This document shows positions 44,382-54,842 of a stretch of DNA of 64,000 nt, in pieces; the stretch's first letter is position 1, and the number at the start of each line of letters is the position of its first letter. Location of the stretch: positions 1 to 64,000 of the forward strand of contig JAOBSW010000777.1 of assembly GCA_026214975.1 (NCBI GenBank), in the 5' to 3' direction. The translations under genes and the position numbers were made by a program. A model generated the notes under the pieces. It did not search any database, had not been told where the DNA came from, and worked only from the letters and a program-made list of their open reading frames with translations. The stretch comes from Gentiana macrophylla. Lineage: Eukaryota; Streptophyta; Magnoliopsida; Gentianales; Gentianaceae.

Positions 44382-45440
44382 CTATCCCTGAGTAACTGGT
44401 TGCACATCGACCTCATTATAGCTCCGCTCTGCTAACATTTCTACCAGAACTTTCCTCTTCGATTTGAAATTTGACGCGAGTTTGGACAACGCATCGGCCC
44501 TCTTGTTCTCACTTCGAGGCACCTGTTCGATGCGAACCGTTTTAAACTTCGATATCAATCCATGAACCACTTTCAGGTTACTCTTCATCGCCTCCTCTTT
44601 GGCTTCGTACTCACCTCGTATGTGATTTACTACGAGCTGAGAGTCACTATGTACTAGGAGATTTTCGACTCCCAACTTTGATGCCAGCTTCAGGCCCGTG
44701 ATCATGGCTTCATACTCTGCCTCATTATTGGTGGCCTTGAACTTGAATCGAAGCGCATAAGGGAACTCCTCCCCTTTTGGATTGACCAACAGTAAACCGG
44801 CTCCCGATCCTTCTTTACTAGATGCACCATCGACATGGATGGTCCACTGTTCTTCCGGTGTTTGTTTCTCCTGTTCTAACTGAATTGATAAACCCTCGGC
44901 AATGAAGTCTGCCAGAGCTTGGCCTTTAACCGCTGTCCGAGGTAAGAATTCGATGTCGTACTCAGCTAACTCAACAACCCATTTCGCTAATCGACCCGAT
45001 GTCTCGGGCTTGGTCAAAATTTGTTTCAGGGGTTGGTCAGTTATTACAGCAATTGGGTGTGCTTGAAAATAGGGTTTCAACTTCCTTGATGCATGAACTA
45101 GACCCAATGCTAATTTTTCAGCAGGTGTGTACCTGATCTCAGCTCCATGTAGCGCCTTGCTCACAAAATAGACTGGGATCTGTCCCTGTTCTCCTTCTCG
45201 AACCAGCACAGCACTTACTGCCTCTTCACAGATTGCTAGATAAACTAGGAGTTTTTCTCCTTCCCGAGGTGAAGATAGTGTTGGTAAATCAGATAAATAC
45301 TCATGTAGGTCATCGAATGCTTTCTGACACTTGTCGTCCTATTGAAACGGACTTGCTTTCCTCAATATCCTGAAAAAGGGTAGGGCTCTTTGCGTAGATA
45401 TCGATAAGAAACGGTTGAGAGCCGCCATCCGACCTGTCAA
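44382..45440 (-). pseudogene. Tat-Gypsy RNase H plus archaeal-type second RNase H
   Basis: First the RT-linked RNase H: GQIPVYFVSKALHGAEIRYT, PYFQAHPIAVITDQPL, GRLAKWVVELAEYDIEF, ALADFIAE. Then a complete second RNase H: WTIHVDGASSKEGSGAGLLL (Asp), NNEAEYEAMITGL (Glu), LLVHSDSQLVVNHI (Asp), RADALSKLAS (Asp). Two consecutive RNase H domains are the known hallmark of Tat elements. Stops at 45438-45440 and near 45340 separate it from RT. It removes RNA from the RNA/DNA hybrid during replication. Confidence 0.9.
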
Positions 45441-46580
45441 TCATTGCACTTCTTTGACGTTACGAGGTGTAGGCTTGTTCTTGAGGGCCTCGATCTTATC
45501 TGGATTAGCTCGAATTCCATCTCTCGATATAATATAACCTAGAAATTTCCCAGATCGAACCCCAAAAGTACACTTCTTCAGATTAAGCTTCATGTTTGCA
45601 GCCCGTAGCACCTCGAAAACCTCTCTGACATCGATAAGAAATTGTCCCATGGACTTGCTCTTGATCAACAAATCGTCAACGTAGACTTCCATGTTTCGAC
45701 CTATCAGTCCTTTGAAAATTTTGTTAACCGCCCTCTGGTAAGTGGCGCCTGCATTCTTTAGTCCAAACGGCATCGTCACGAAACAGAACGTGCCAAACTC
45801 TGTGACAAATGCTGTTTTTTCTGAGTCTTGGGGGTCCATGAAAATCTGATAATATCCCCTATACGCATCTAGAAACCCGAATATCTCGAAACCCAGAGTT
45901 GAGTTGACCAGCTGATCAATCTTTGGGAGAGGATACGAATCCTTAGGGCTTGCTTTGTTAAGATCCGTAAAATCCACACACATCCGCCAGCTCTCATCTG
46001 GCTTCTTAACCAAGACTGGATTGGCTAACCAGTCTGGATAGAAAACTTCTTTGACGATTCCAGCCACCAACAATTTATCAACCTTTTTCTTTATAGCCTC
46101 TTTCCTCTCAGGGGTGAGGTTCCTTTTCTTCTGTCGTATCGGCTTCTTTCTCGGGTCGACATTGAGTCGATGCACCGCTATATCTGCCGATAGGCCTGGC
46201 ATGTCGTCTGCTTTCCAAGCGAAAACGTCTCGATATTCAACAAGAAGGTCGACCAAGGCTTTCATGTCGGGGTGTGGTATCCACTTCCCGATCTGGACCC
46301 CTTGGCCCTCTTCCTCTTTCCATACACGAATCTCCTCTGTCGGATCGACTGAGACCCAGCTTCGATCTTCCTCTTCCTCAGGGATCAGTTCTTCAACCAG
46401 CACTTGCCCAACGCCTTTCCCTTTAATTGTGACCCAACTACAATTCCTGGCTACCTCGACGTCTCCTTTCACTTCATGGGTACCATACCAGGTGGGAAAT
46501 TTCATGCTATTATGGAATGTGGAAATGATGGCTCTCAGGTCGTATAAGGCAGGTCGACCCAATATCGCATTGTACCCCAA
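45441..46580 (-). pseudogene. Tat-Gypsy reverse transcriptase
   Basis: The frame begins with the protease end (YNAILGRPALYDLRAI), then a linker and RT: VDKLLVAGIVKEVFYPDWLA, NPVLVKKPDESWRMCVDFTD with the first catalytic Asp, LDAYRGYYQIFM, FVTMPFGLKNAGATYQRAVN and MEVYVDDLLIKS with YVDD. All key residues are present. It lies in a different frame from the upstream protease ORF (a 1-base shift near 46560), and ends at a TGA after NVKEVQ. Confidence 0.92.
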
Positions 46581-47038
46581 GGGGCCTTGACTACGACATA
46601 CATCATCTCCATTGTTCTGCCTTTCTCTCCATCCCCTACTGTGGTTAGCAAGTTTATCGACCCGACAGGGTGGATCGCCTGACCTGTGAAACCAAACAAT
46701 GGGGTTGACAACGGTACAATGTCTTCATCCCTCAACTTCATGGCTTTGAAGGCTGAATAGTAAAGGATGTTGACAGCACTTCCGCTATCAACACAGACTC
46801 TCTTTATCCGACCCCGGCTTATCAATGCCTCTATTACCAAACCTTCACTGTGACTGTGGGAGCTCGGAATATCATCTTTGGGTCCATAACCCACCTCCGT
46901 CGTGAACCTAAGCTTTTTCGATTCCCTCGACCTGTCCGTAAACTGTCGACTGGATCGAGGTCGATCTGACTCATGTTCTGCAACAATTGTGTTGACATCA
47001 TACCCGATGCGGTTATCCCCGTGAGGGTCTCGATTCAA
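46535..47038 (-). pseudogene. Tat-Gypsy aspartic protease
   Basis: The catalytic motif VCVDSGSAVNILYY (D-S-G) is preceded by the usual SEGLVIEALISRGRIKR, and PLFGFTGQAIHPVGSINL follows as the flap-side block. The typical C-terminal ILGR motif is in the other frame, 46580 downwards, because of a single-base shift. It would process Gag-Pol. Between it and gag (47040-47165) the sequence is Arg/Asp-rich linker in broken frame. Confidence 0.88.
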
Positions 47039-47164
47039 ATCTTCTCGACGATCATCTCGACGGTTTTCTCTGTAAGTCGGCTCGGATGACCTATCCCGAC
47101 GCCTCCGATTATCTCGTTGTGGCGATCGGTCTCTCCTCCGGTTATAACTCTTTCGCTTATATTC

Positions 47165-48429
47165 TCAACGGCCCTTTGGCTCGTCCTTCTTGGATCTGTC
47201 GATCACCTCGTCCAACCGACCCTCTTGAATACAGGCATCAATATCTCTCTTCAAATCAAAACACTCTTCTGTGTCATGCCCCACATCCTTGTGATAGTCA
47301 CAGTACTTGTGGGTGTTCTTTCTCTTCTCAGGATCTTTGGACATCGGCTTGGGTGTTCGAGCGATATTCTTCTTAATCATTATAGCCAGCACCCCCCCCC
47401 CCGAGATCGGTTGAGAGGGATAAAATCTCGTCCTTTCAAATTTCCTTTCTTTCCGAGCCGATCGGTGATCGGTGCTGTTAGTCGATCGAACACATTGGAC
47501 TTTCCTTCATCATTCCGACCCTTAGGCTGACCCTTGGTCTGGCCTCGGGTGTCATTTCTCGAGTTGATGCCAAGTGAAATGGTGTGCAAGCGCACTGCCT
47601 CTTCAACTTGGCAAAATCTGTGGACTATGTTAACACATTCGTCCATGTCATTGGGCATCTTTTTGGAAAGCTTATCATACAGCTTCATATTATGCAATCC
47701 TCCAACAAATGAATTGACCTAAAGTGCATCACTGGCATTGTGCACCTTCATGGCCTCGAGATTAAAATGCCTCATGAAATCTATTGTTGACTCCCCCTTC
47801 TCTTGCTTGATATTCATGAGATGAGTAGCGCTGAGGTGGAACTTCTTGTTCCCGATGAAAGCATCTTGAAATTTCTGTCCCAACTGTATAAAACTTGAGA
47901 TTGATCCGGGTCGTAGCTTATGGAACCACTCTCGAGCTCGACCTGTGAGCAAGGTGTCGAAGGCACGACACTTCATAGCATCGTTGGCATTCCTTAGTTT
48001 CATCAGAGATATATATCGGTACAGATGGTCCTCTGGGTCGGTAGTACCGTCATAAGGTTCCATCTTTGGTGGCTTAAAAGACTCTGGCATCGCGTATATC
48101 TCTATCTTGGGGCTAAATGGCGACTCGAGCCATTCTGTAGGCTGGTCTTTCCCCACGATACGATTGAACTCATTACGAATGCTATCCTCGACTTGCCTTT
48201 GTTGCTTTTCGAGCCCATGACGTTTCTTGCTTATGCTGATCTCTACTTCATCCTCGCACTCTTCTCGAGGATCGACAGGTTTCTTCCCTCTGGAATTCTC
48301 AATCTCCTTTCGACCCGGTGGGTCTAATAGGTGTTCCTCAGGGAGGTTACAAATTCCCTTACATATGAACGCAGAGGCCACCACTCTTTTCAGGGCGTCT
48401 TCGTCTAATGACGCTAAGTGGTCTGCCAT
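47165..48429 (-). pseudogene. Tat-Gypsy gag
   Basis: The capsid part (48429-47719) has FKPPKMEPYDGTTDPEDHLY, AFDTLLTGRAREWFHKLRPG, SSFIQLGQKFQDAFIG and TLM-type text, a typical plant Gypsy gag core. An in-frame TAG follows DAL (CAG to TAG, 47719-47721); the same frame continues to 47380. The zinc-knuckle-like YCDYHKDVGHDTEECFDL (CX2HX4HX4C) lies in another frame at 47165-47392. The frame switch coincides with a run of 11 C on the plus strand (47392-47402), an error-prone homopolymer, so this break may not be real. Confidence 0.88.
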
Positions 48430-48620
48430 GTCTTGTTACTGTGAGGGAAGTTGGGGTCTTGAGGGTTCTGCAACTACGGGTCTAGACCCAGTGGGGACTT
48501 CCTGAGCTTGGGTTTGTACCCCTGGTGGATCTATATCTGTGTGCTCTTCGACCTGCAGGTTCTTGCTGTTAGTTGGTTTATATCTTCTGGATGATGGTGC
48601 CATTGCGATTTCTTTACCAA

Positions 48621-48654
48621 CTCACCGGTAGAAGGCCCTCCTTCTAGCGCCAAA
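48621..48654 (-). promoter_or_regulatory. Tat-Gypsy primer-binding site region
   Basis: On the minus strand, TTTGGCGCTAGAAGGAGGGC starts directly behind the 5' LTR end. This TGGCGCTAGAAGG form is common behind Tat-type LTRs; I do not assign the tRNA. Confidence 0.7.
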
Positions 48655-49183
48655 TGATGATGCTAAATAATGCACCACCGGATTATCAGGGCCACGTGTA
48701 ATCTAAGGATGAGCTGAGAAAGGATCGAACGGCTGAAACTGTAGTAAAGATGATGGTTTTTGGTGTTTTATTGCTGCGTCCAAGAATGTATCTTGGATTG
48801 CCTACGTATCCTGTGTAAATGTCCAGGAATTAAGCCTTACGTAGTTCCTGGAATGGTGTATTTATAGGCACATGTCCTTCCTCTGCCCTAAACTTAGGGC
48901 GGTTTGGTCTATTGACATAAATAACCCTTATTGGGCGTTGCCCCTTGCCCAAGTTACTCTATGAATAATGGGCTTAGGAATCGGAGTTGGGACCCTGGTA
49001 TCGACTCGTATAACACCGACATGAGTCCTCGAGACGGGACACTTGCAAGATCTGCTGGCTGCTGTGGTAGTCATTCATACGTCTCGTGTTCGACCCGATA
49101 CGGATAATTCACTTGGACTTTTCCACATGCCAGCTGGACCAATCAGATAATTCCACGTGGGGGGGTGAAACCCCGTATCGTCA
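48655..49183 (-). repeat. Gypsy 5' LTR (529 bp)
   Basis: This is the copy next to the PBS and gag. A minus-strand TATA (CCTATAAATA) lies at 48859-48868. CATAC follows at 49184. The LTR ends about 370 bp from the stop codon of NRT2 copy 2, so read-through from the element or from the gene could meet here. Confidence 0.92.
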
Positions 49184-49551
49184 CATACATAATAGGATTA
49201 GAATATGCATCAAGATCAAACTAAACTTTACAAAATAGAATACTTATACATAGAAAATCCAAACATCCAGGAATTCCTTTTTCACAACTTACCTTTAATC
49301 TTTTTATTCAACTATAACTCACTAGCTAGCTCGATTTGATACTACAGTTTTTATACATACACATATATATATATATATATATATATGTAAAGTTTTAACG
49401 TATTACAACCAAACTAATCTGGCGCATGAAAGAGTTTTGACATCCAATGGTATCTGTAGACTCGAAACGACATCTTTCAAAACCGAAACAATGCACATGA
49501 TAGGATCTGGGCTCCTTCTAGCATTAATCTTTTATGAATTCTCCTTTTTCA

Positions 49552-51310
49552 TCAGGCTTGGGGCGATGAATTTGGCGGTGTAGAAGACGGAGCAACCCGT
49601 TTTCCACGTTCGGATTTGCTGTTTTCAGCAAATTTCAGACTGTTAATATGCATTCCTTTCTTCTTCTCGTCTTCATTCCATTCCGATCCATAATAATGTT
49701 CTTCACTCCCTTTAACACGATCACTAGAAGGCGGTAAGAACATGCTTCCCCATTGCGGAAAATGCAATAACACAATAGGAATCGTGCAACCAATGATCAT
49801 AATCCCCATTAGATAAATCCCTTTCGCATGCGACATTTTCGGCTAGTGAAAAACACCAATTGGGTCAAACCCGACCCGAAATTGCCACCGCTCCGGTCAT
49901 TCGGATATGATACCTAATGACCTTCTTGAAATGAATGGTATGATCCCAAAAGTTGCACCACATGCAGCTTGTGCACCAGCAGAAAAAAGGATCATCATTG
50001 TGATTGCTAATGAAAGTGAATTTGCTTTCCCTAAAAAGATACAGAAAATGCCTCCAAGTATTTGTAGAATGAATAACAACCATAATCTTCCTCTCATTCC
50101 AAACTTTTTTGTTGCAATGTCGATGCTAATCCTCCAAGCGGGGCGCCACGATGTTTGCCATACCGAATGTTCTTTGCAATTGTCCCATTTGTCTTTAGAT
50201 TCGAGATCAAACTGTGAAATCAAATGTAAGTTTTGATTTCAAATGTTTTGGAAAGTGAGAAAAAAAGATTGATTGAAATTTACTTGTCGAAGAAGTACTC
50301 CGCGATGATATTATCAATTGTTAGTTCTACTCCAAAGGAATAGCCATAAAGCAGTGCTAAAATCCATGTCCTGTAGTTTGTTACAGCATACTTTAACACC
50401 TGTAGAGTTGATCAAGACAGTAATTCATTCAGTCATTTTTACAAACACCTGTTATGCACATCAAATGTAGAGTGGATCCGGATTCCGGTGTGTGTGAGTG
50501 TGACAAACCTTAGTGAATTTATCAGGTGCAACATCTCCCTTCTTTTTTAAGGCACCTCTGTTTCCATCAGGCAAGTCTTGGCCAAGGGTTAGGACTAAGA
50601 TCCCCATGATCACATGGCACCATCCAGGTATAAAAAATGCTATCCTCCAAGCAGTAAAAGGAGTTGATCCACATTTTATGATCAAATCATACAATAATGG
50701 CATTATAAGCTGCGTCGCGCCGCCACCCATGTTACCCCAACCAGCTGCTGTACCATTCACTGTGCCAACAATCTTGCTATTAAACATAGTACTCATCCAA
50801 TACTGGCATGACACAAATGTAGCGAGTGAGAATCCGATCATGAACCGAACCGCGATGTATCCGGCAGCAGGCGATACAAAGCGGCATACAAAACACGGTC
50901 GGGGCACACAACATGATCAGAAACGCGCATCCGTATCTAGGACCTAGCATGTCACAGACTACACCCATACATAGCCTAGACAGGATGCTTCCAGACACCG
51001 AGGCGACACCAGCGTTGCCAATGTCGTGTTTGGTTAAATCAAGGTTGTCCCGGATGATCGGGACTAAAGGGGCGGCTGCAAAAGTCGAGACGAAGCAAGT
51101 GAAAAAGGATATCCAAGATAAATGGAAGGTTCTCATATGAGGATCAGCTAAAGAGAAAATCTTGAAAACTGTAGCTTTGTGTTCAGAATCAACCGGAAAA
51201 GCGAATTTCGCCGTTGATTCGTCGGTGACAACTGGCGACGCAACCGAGAATGCGAATGATTGTTCTCTGCCTGTTACTCCATGCATGGAGCTTCCTGGCT
51301 CACCTGCCAT
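49552..51310 (-). CDS. High-affinity nitrate transporter NRT2, copy 2 (frame disrupted)
   Basis: Exons on minus: 51310-50509, 50399-50284, 50211-49552; introns are 109 and 72 bp with GT-AG ends. The N-terminus [20 protein letters not shown] lacks three residues found in copy 1. [20 protein letters not shown] and [20 protein letters not shown] are the intact form of the region that is shifted in copy 1. The porter signature [14 protein letters not shown] is present, and the C-terminus [20 protein letters not shown] to [10 protein letters not shown] is the canonical NRT2 tail. Oddities: one extra base near 50882 (after FCMP), a missing G at the exon 3 acceptor with several compensating indels in 50130-50211, and three one-base losses at 49850-49910 that hit the second GGN signature. 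Same function and location as copy 1 if intact. Confidence 0.9.
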
Positions 51311-51413
51311 TTTTCTTACAGTACAAGAAATGCAGAGACTTTCTTTTCTTTTCTTTTCGTGCTCAAATGGTGAAGTGACAAGTGAGTGAAGTAATAATCT
51401 TGTAATGGGGCAT

Positions 51414-51455
<42 letters not shown>

Positions 51456-51640
51456 TGTAAAGGGTTGACATTTTAATGTGTTTTGGGAAATGGGAAAAAA
51501 CTTAAAAAGTCAGAGGAATCTTTATTACAATTTATATATTCAGAATTGTACCTTTGGTGAATCTCTATGGGTTATTCTTTCTAAAAAACAGTTTAGCCGC
51601 ATCGCATATATTTTGCTTCCAAGGATCAAACGGCTCTTGA
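51311..51640 (-). promoter_or_regulatory. NRT2 copy 2 promoter with (AT)n replacing the TATA box
   Basis: The sequence is the inverted counterpart of 16745-17056 (shared GCCGTTTGATCCTTGGAAG and CCATAGAGATTCACCAAAGG). Where copy 1 has TATAAATAG, copy 2 has an AT microsatellite of about 37 bp (51416-51452). Such a tract still offers TATA-like sites but with variable spacing and number. Confidence 0.65.
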
Positions 51641-51962
51641 AGAAGAGTCATTTATTTGCCCCCTACACCACTCTATCTCTGTATATCACAGTAGAACCGA
51701 CATTGTGAAGGAGCTAAGAACCACAACTTCTCATAGGGTCGGAGCAAGAACCGACTTTTCCAAAACCGGTGCTCACAATGCAACTACGGAAAGTCGGTTC
51801 ATAGCTCCAGAACCCACTTTCACAAGGGTGGTTATACTGTGGTGCACAGATAAAATGGTGCGCGAGGTGAGAGTTGAATTTGTGTGGCCTCTTTAAATGT
51901 CCATGGAATCTTTCTATCGGCACGGTAATTTTTGTGGTGATGCTACAGACCATAAATCAATT
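51641..51962. other. Spacer, no gene
   Basis: Short inverted words GTCGGAGCAAGAACCGACTT and AAAGTCGGTTC near 51738-51800 suggest a small hairpin or MITE, but no termini could be defined. A 63-codon open frame here has no domain. Confidence 0.4.
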
Positions 51963-52440
51963 GCGCCATACCCCTTAAGTGTTGGCCTATGATGAGTTTG
52001 AGTTAAACATGACACACAAAACATATATAAAGGCCATTATAAGGCCAAAAAAAAATCCACAATCAAACAATATAAATGGAAAGAAAAAGTTGCCAATACC
52101 ATATACCTCGAGTGTTGGCTTATGGACAAAGAGTTTGGGCAAACATGGAACTTAAGAGAATATAAAGATCCACCATTTGAACTATATGAATGAGATGACA
52201 AAGTTGACCACTGTCATATCCCTCAAGTGTTGGCCTATAACAAAAAGTCTATGTCAGAATATATAGAACACAAGGACACTAAATGGCCAACAAAGAGTTC
52301 CACCACTTGAACAGTATGAATAAGAAGTCAAAGTTGACTACCATATCCCTCAAGTGTTGGCTTATAACAAAAAGCATGCGTGAACATGAAACATAAATGT
52401 ATATAAATGGAACTATAAACCCGACAAAGAGGTCTGAAAA
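51963..52440. repeat. Degenerate tandem repeat, about 115-130 bp x 4
   Basis: CCATATCCCTCAAGTGTTGG and the following CTTATAACAAAAAG recur at about 51966, 52101, 52219 and 52342, each followed by AACATG-, ATATAAA- and AAAGTTGACCA-type words. The copies diverge strongly. No coding sequence. Confidence 0.7.
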
Positions 52441-52655
52441 TAAATTGCTTATAATTGAATCCCTTTTAATTCTCGATAGTACGATTGAAGCCGGAGGCTT
52501 TTACAATATATAGTAGTTGCCTTGGTTCAAACATGCTTATTGATAAGGCTCAAATAGAAACTATTAAATAAAATATTAAACAATAAACTTTATCGACCAG
52601 CTCTAAATTTATTTCAAATCTTCTATTTTATCTTTCTCAATACTCCGCCTCTAGT
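52441..52655 (-). repeat. Copia 3' LTR fragment with PPT
   Basis: On the minus strand GGCGGAGTATTGAGAAAG reads as a PPT joined to an LTR start, and the tail TATATTGTAAAAGCCTCCGG resembles the end of a transcribed Copia LTR. It follows directly behind the RNase H end at 52656, as expected for a Copia 3' end. The far end is not defined. Confidence 0.6.
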
Positions 52656-53098
52656 TGGATCAATGTTGATGACTCCCAACTTGGAAAGTAAATGGTCAAA
52701 TTGTTGTGTACTCATTGGCTTCGTAAACAGATCAGCTGATTGATCTTTACTTCAAATATGACATGCTTGGATTGATCTTTCTTGAATCTTCTCTCTCACG
52801 AAATTACAGTCGATTTCTATACGCTTTGTCCGTTCGTGGGAAACTGGATTTGACGCAATGTGTAAAGCTGCTTGATTGTCACAAAACAGTCTTTGGATTA
52901 GCATGATCTATTTGTAAGTCCTTAAGAAGTTTTCAAATCCAAGTAACTTCACAGCATGTTGAGGCCATTGATCGATTTCCCCCTCAGCAGTTGAGCGAGA
53001 GACTGTTGATTGCTTCTTCGTTCTCCAAGAAATTGGAGCTTTTTCCAGTAAAACACTGTACCCATGTGATAGATCTTCGAGTGTCTTTACATCGAGCT
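52656..53098 (-). pseudogene. Copia RNase H fragment
   Basis: The minus strand reads ISWRTKKQSTVSRSTAEGE, then [32 protein letters not shown] and DQSADLFTKPMSTQQFDHLL, LSKLGVINI. This is the C-terminal half of a Ty1/Copia RNase H (Asp and Glu residues visible), with a stop in the middle. It ends at 53098, where a Tork-like LTR starts, so it belongs to an older element cut by that insertion. Confidence 0.85.
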
Positions 53099-53144
53099 TG
53101 TAATGGTGACTTAAACTATTTTACTGAGTTTGGTCAGCTGAGTG
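53099..53144 (+). repeat. First 46 bp of a Tork-like Copia LTR
   Basis: It starts TGTAATGGTGACTTAAAC and is continued at 60241-60677 behind the nested element 53145-60235. The two parts together give an LTR of about 483 bp ending CATCATAACA. Confidence 0.65.
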
Positions 53145-54842
53145 TGATGACGTAGATCAAGTGATAATAAAATACTGACCACCATAAACCAATACTAGCA
53201 AGAGGACTAGGTCCATCGTAGTATAGCTATAGCGAATCAAGGTCTATCCCACAGGGAACCAATTGTGGGTCATTTATATACAAACAATTAATTATTCATG
53301 TCAATGACACAAAGCGGTCTACGACCAACAAGAGACCAGAAAGATAAAGGACACGACACAAACAACGTAATTAACCTCCCAAATTATTATGTTATCGTTT
53401 GGATCAAGAGATTCTATATAATTAAACTAGACTCAATAACTATTAATCCGATTCGTATCTCTTTTTTATTGGCTACGGGAGTCATCCCCTAAACTAGATC
53501 TAGCTCCGGTTAGGCCATCACAGATCACCGTGCTACATTACGACTTCGCTCGTAGGCCTCCATCTCATATAACTCGCATGCTTACAAAACTAGGGATGCC
53601 GATATTAACCGTATTCCTCACCTAGGCAACATTCTGTGGTTGGCGTTCTCCTAAGTGATCGCATCGAGTCTACTGTCCCATTAACATTTACTTTTTAGTC
53701 CTCTCCTGTTAATCTACGATTTACGTATAATCGGGTGTCGACAATTCCCAAATCTGAGCAGATCTAGATCTCATTTGAAAGTCCCCGGAAGATCAATTCA
53801 TGAGCCGACTTAGGAGCCCTATATTGGTATTTCCTAATAATATGCTAATTAAAACATACGAGCAACGTGGCGTAGCCATACTACTAAGACAAGAAATTCT
53901 AGGTGGACAATCACACCATAAAGACGTGGCTAGATTGATGCGGCGAAAACCTAAATCTTAGCGTTTCTACATACGTAACGGATAAAATAGAGATTCATAA
54001 AGCAATTATATAGATCTACTAAAAACACGATTGTCGATCATAACAAAGTCATCTATAGGTCACCGGATAACAGATCTGGGCATGTGGATCCTTATAGACA
54101 AGGAATCCCCACTGCCTCATATCGTACCCTTAGATCTACATCGTTCGGTGAAGAACGAACAACCTCAAACGATAAACAATAATGGGGGGGACTTAATTAC
54201 AAAGAACAAAGAACAAATAATTACAAGAACTCACATAACTGCTGCTGAACTTGTATTAAAACTGCTCTGAGAAACTGAGAATTTGTGTTATGAAAAGTGA
54301 TATTCAAGATATAAAGTGATACAATGAAATAAGTATATATAGGCTTGGAAAACCGACTTAGGATAAACTCCAGCCGGCCTAATTTACGTTTCCTAAACCC
54401 TGAAGGAGTCTAAAACGCGTCGAGATAACTCCGAGCCGATCTGCTGATTTTGCCCAACTCGTTCCCAGCGAGGTTACTGTTCGCTGCCAGCGAGTCCATC
54501 AGCTTCTGATTGGCTTGCTGGCTTTTCTTGCTCCTCACTCCACTTTTCGTGCTACTTTGATATTTATCTTTAATGCAATCCGATTCCGCTCCAATTTATC
54601 TTGAGATTTACTTTCTTTGTTTATAGATATCCTCTGATTCACCGTAATCTATAAGATCAATAATTATCACACAGTAAATCGTATTTTAATAATAAAAATA
54701 GATAAATACCAAATTATATTCTATAAATCACATAACATTAAATAAACATTATAAACATGTGATTTTATATAAAATATATATTATTAAGCTCGATTTAAGG
54801 ATAACGTTGATGACTTTTACGGGTATAATTTGACCGTCATCA
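53145..54842 (-). repeat. 3' LTR of the 7.1-kb element
   Basis: A minus-strand TATA (ATATATACTT) lies near 54331-54342 with the palindromic words CTCGTTCCCAGCGAG and TTCGCTGCCAGCGAG at 54458-54495 upstream of it. It is nearly identical to 58541-60235 apart from clusters of small differences at 53510-53710 and 54235-54290. Confidence 0.92.

Larger units (their letters stand above)
23118..49188 (-). mobile_element. Tat-lineage Ty3/Gypsy retrotransposon (with nested inserts)
   Basis: The element spans 23123-49183 and is flanked by the target duplication CATAC (23118-23122 and 49184-49188). Its 530- and 529-bp LTRs begin TGATGATGCTAAAT and end CCCCGTATCGTCA. Coding order on the minus strand is gag, protease, RT, RNase H, an additional archaeal-type RNase H, integrase; the double RNase H and integrase after RT mark the Tat lineage of Ty3/Gypsy. 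The space between pol and the 3' LTR holds a spliced gene on the opposite strand. A SIRE-like Copia element sits from 26389 to about 43480. Stops and frameshifts make it non-autonomous. Confidence 0.92.

Noticed and set aside
46051..46590. Plus-strand gene within Tat pol
   Set aside because: It is a shadow frame opposite RT; the minus strand carries all conserved RT motifs.
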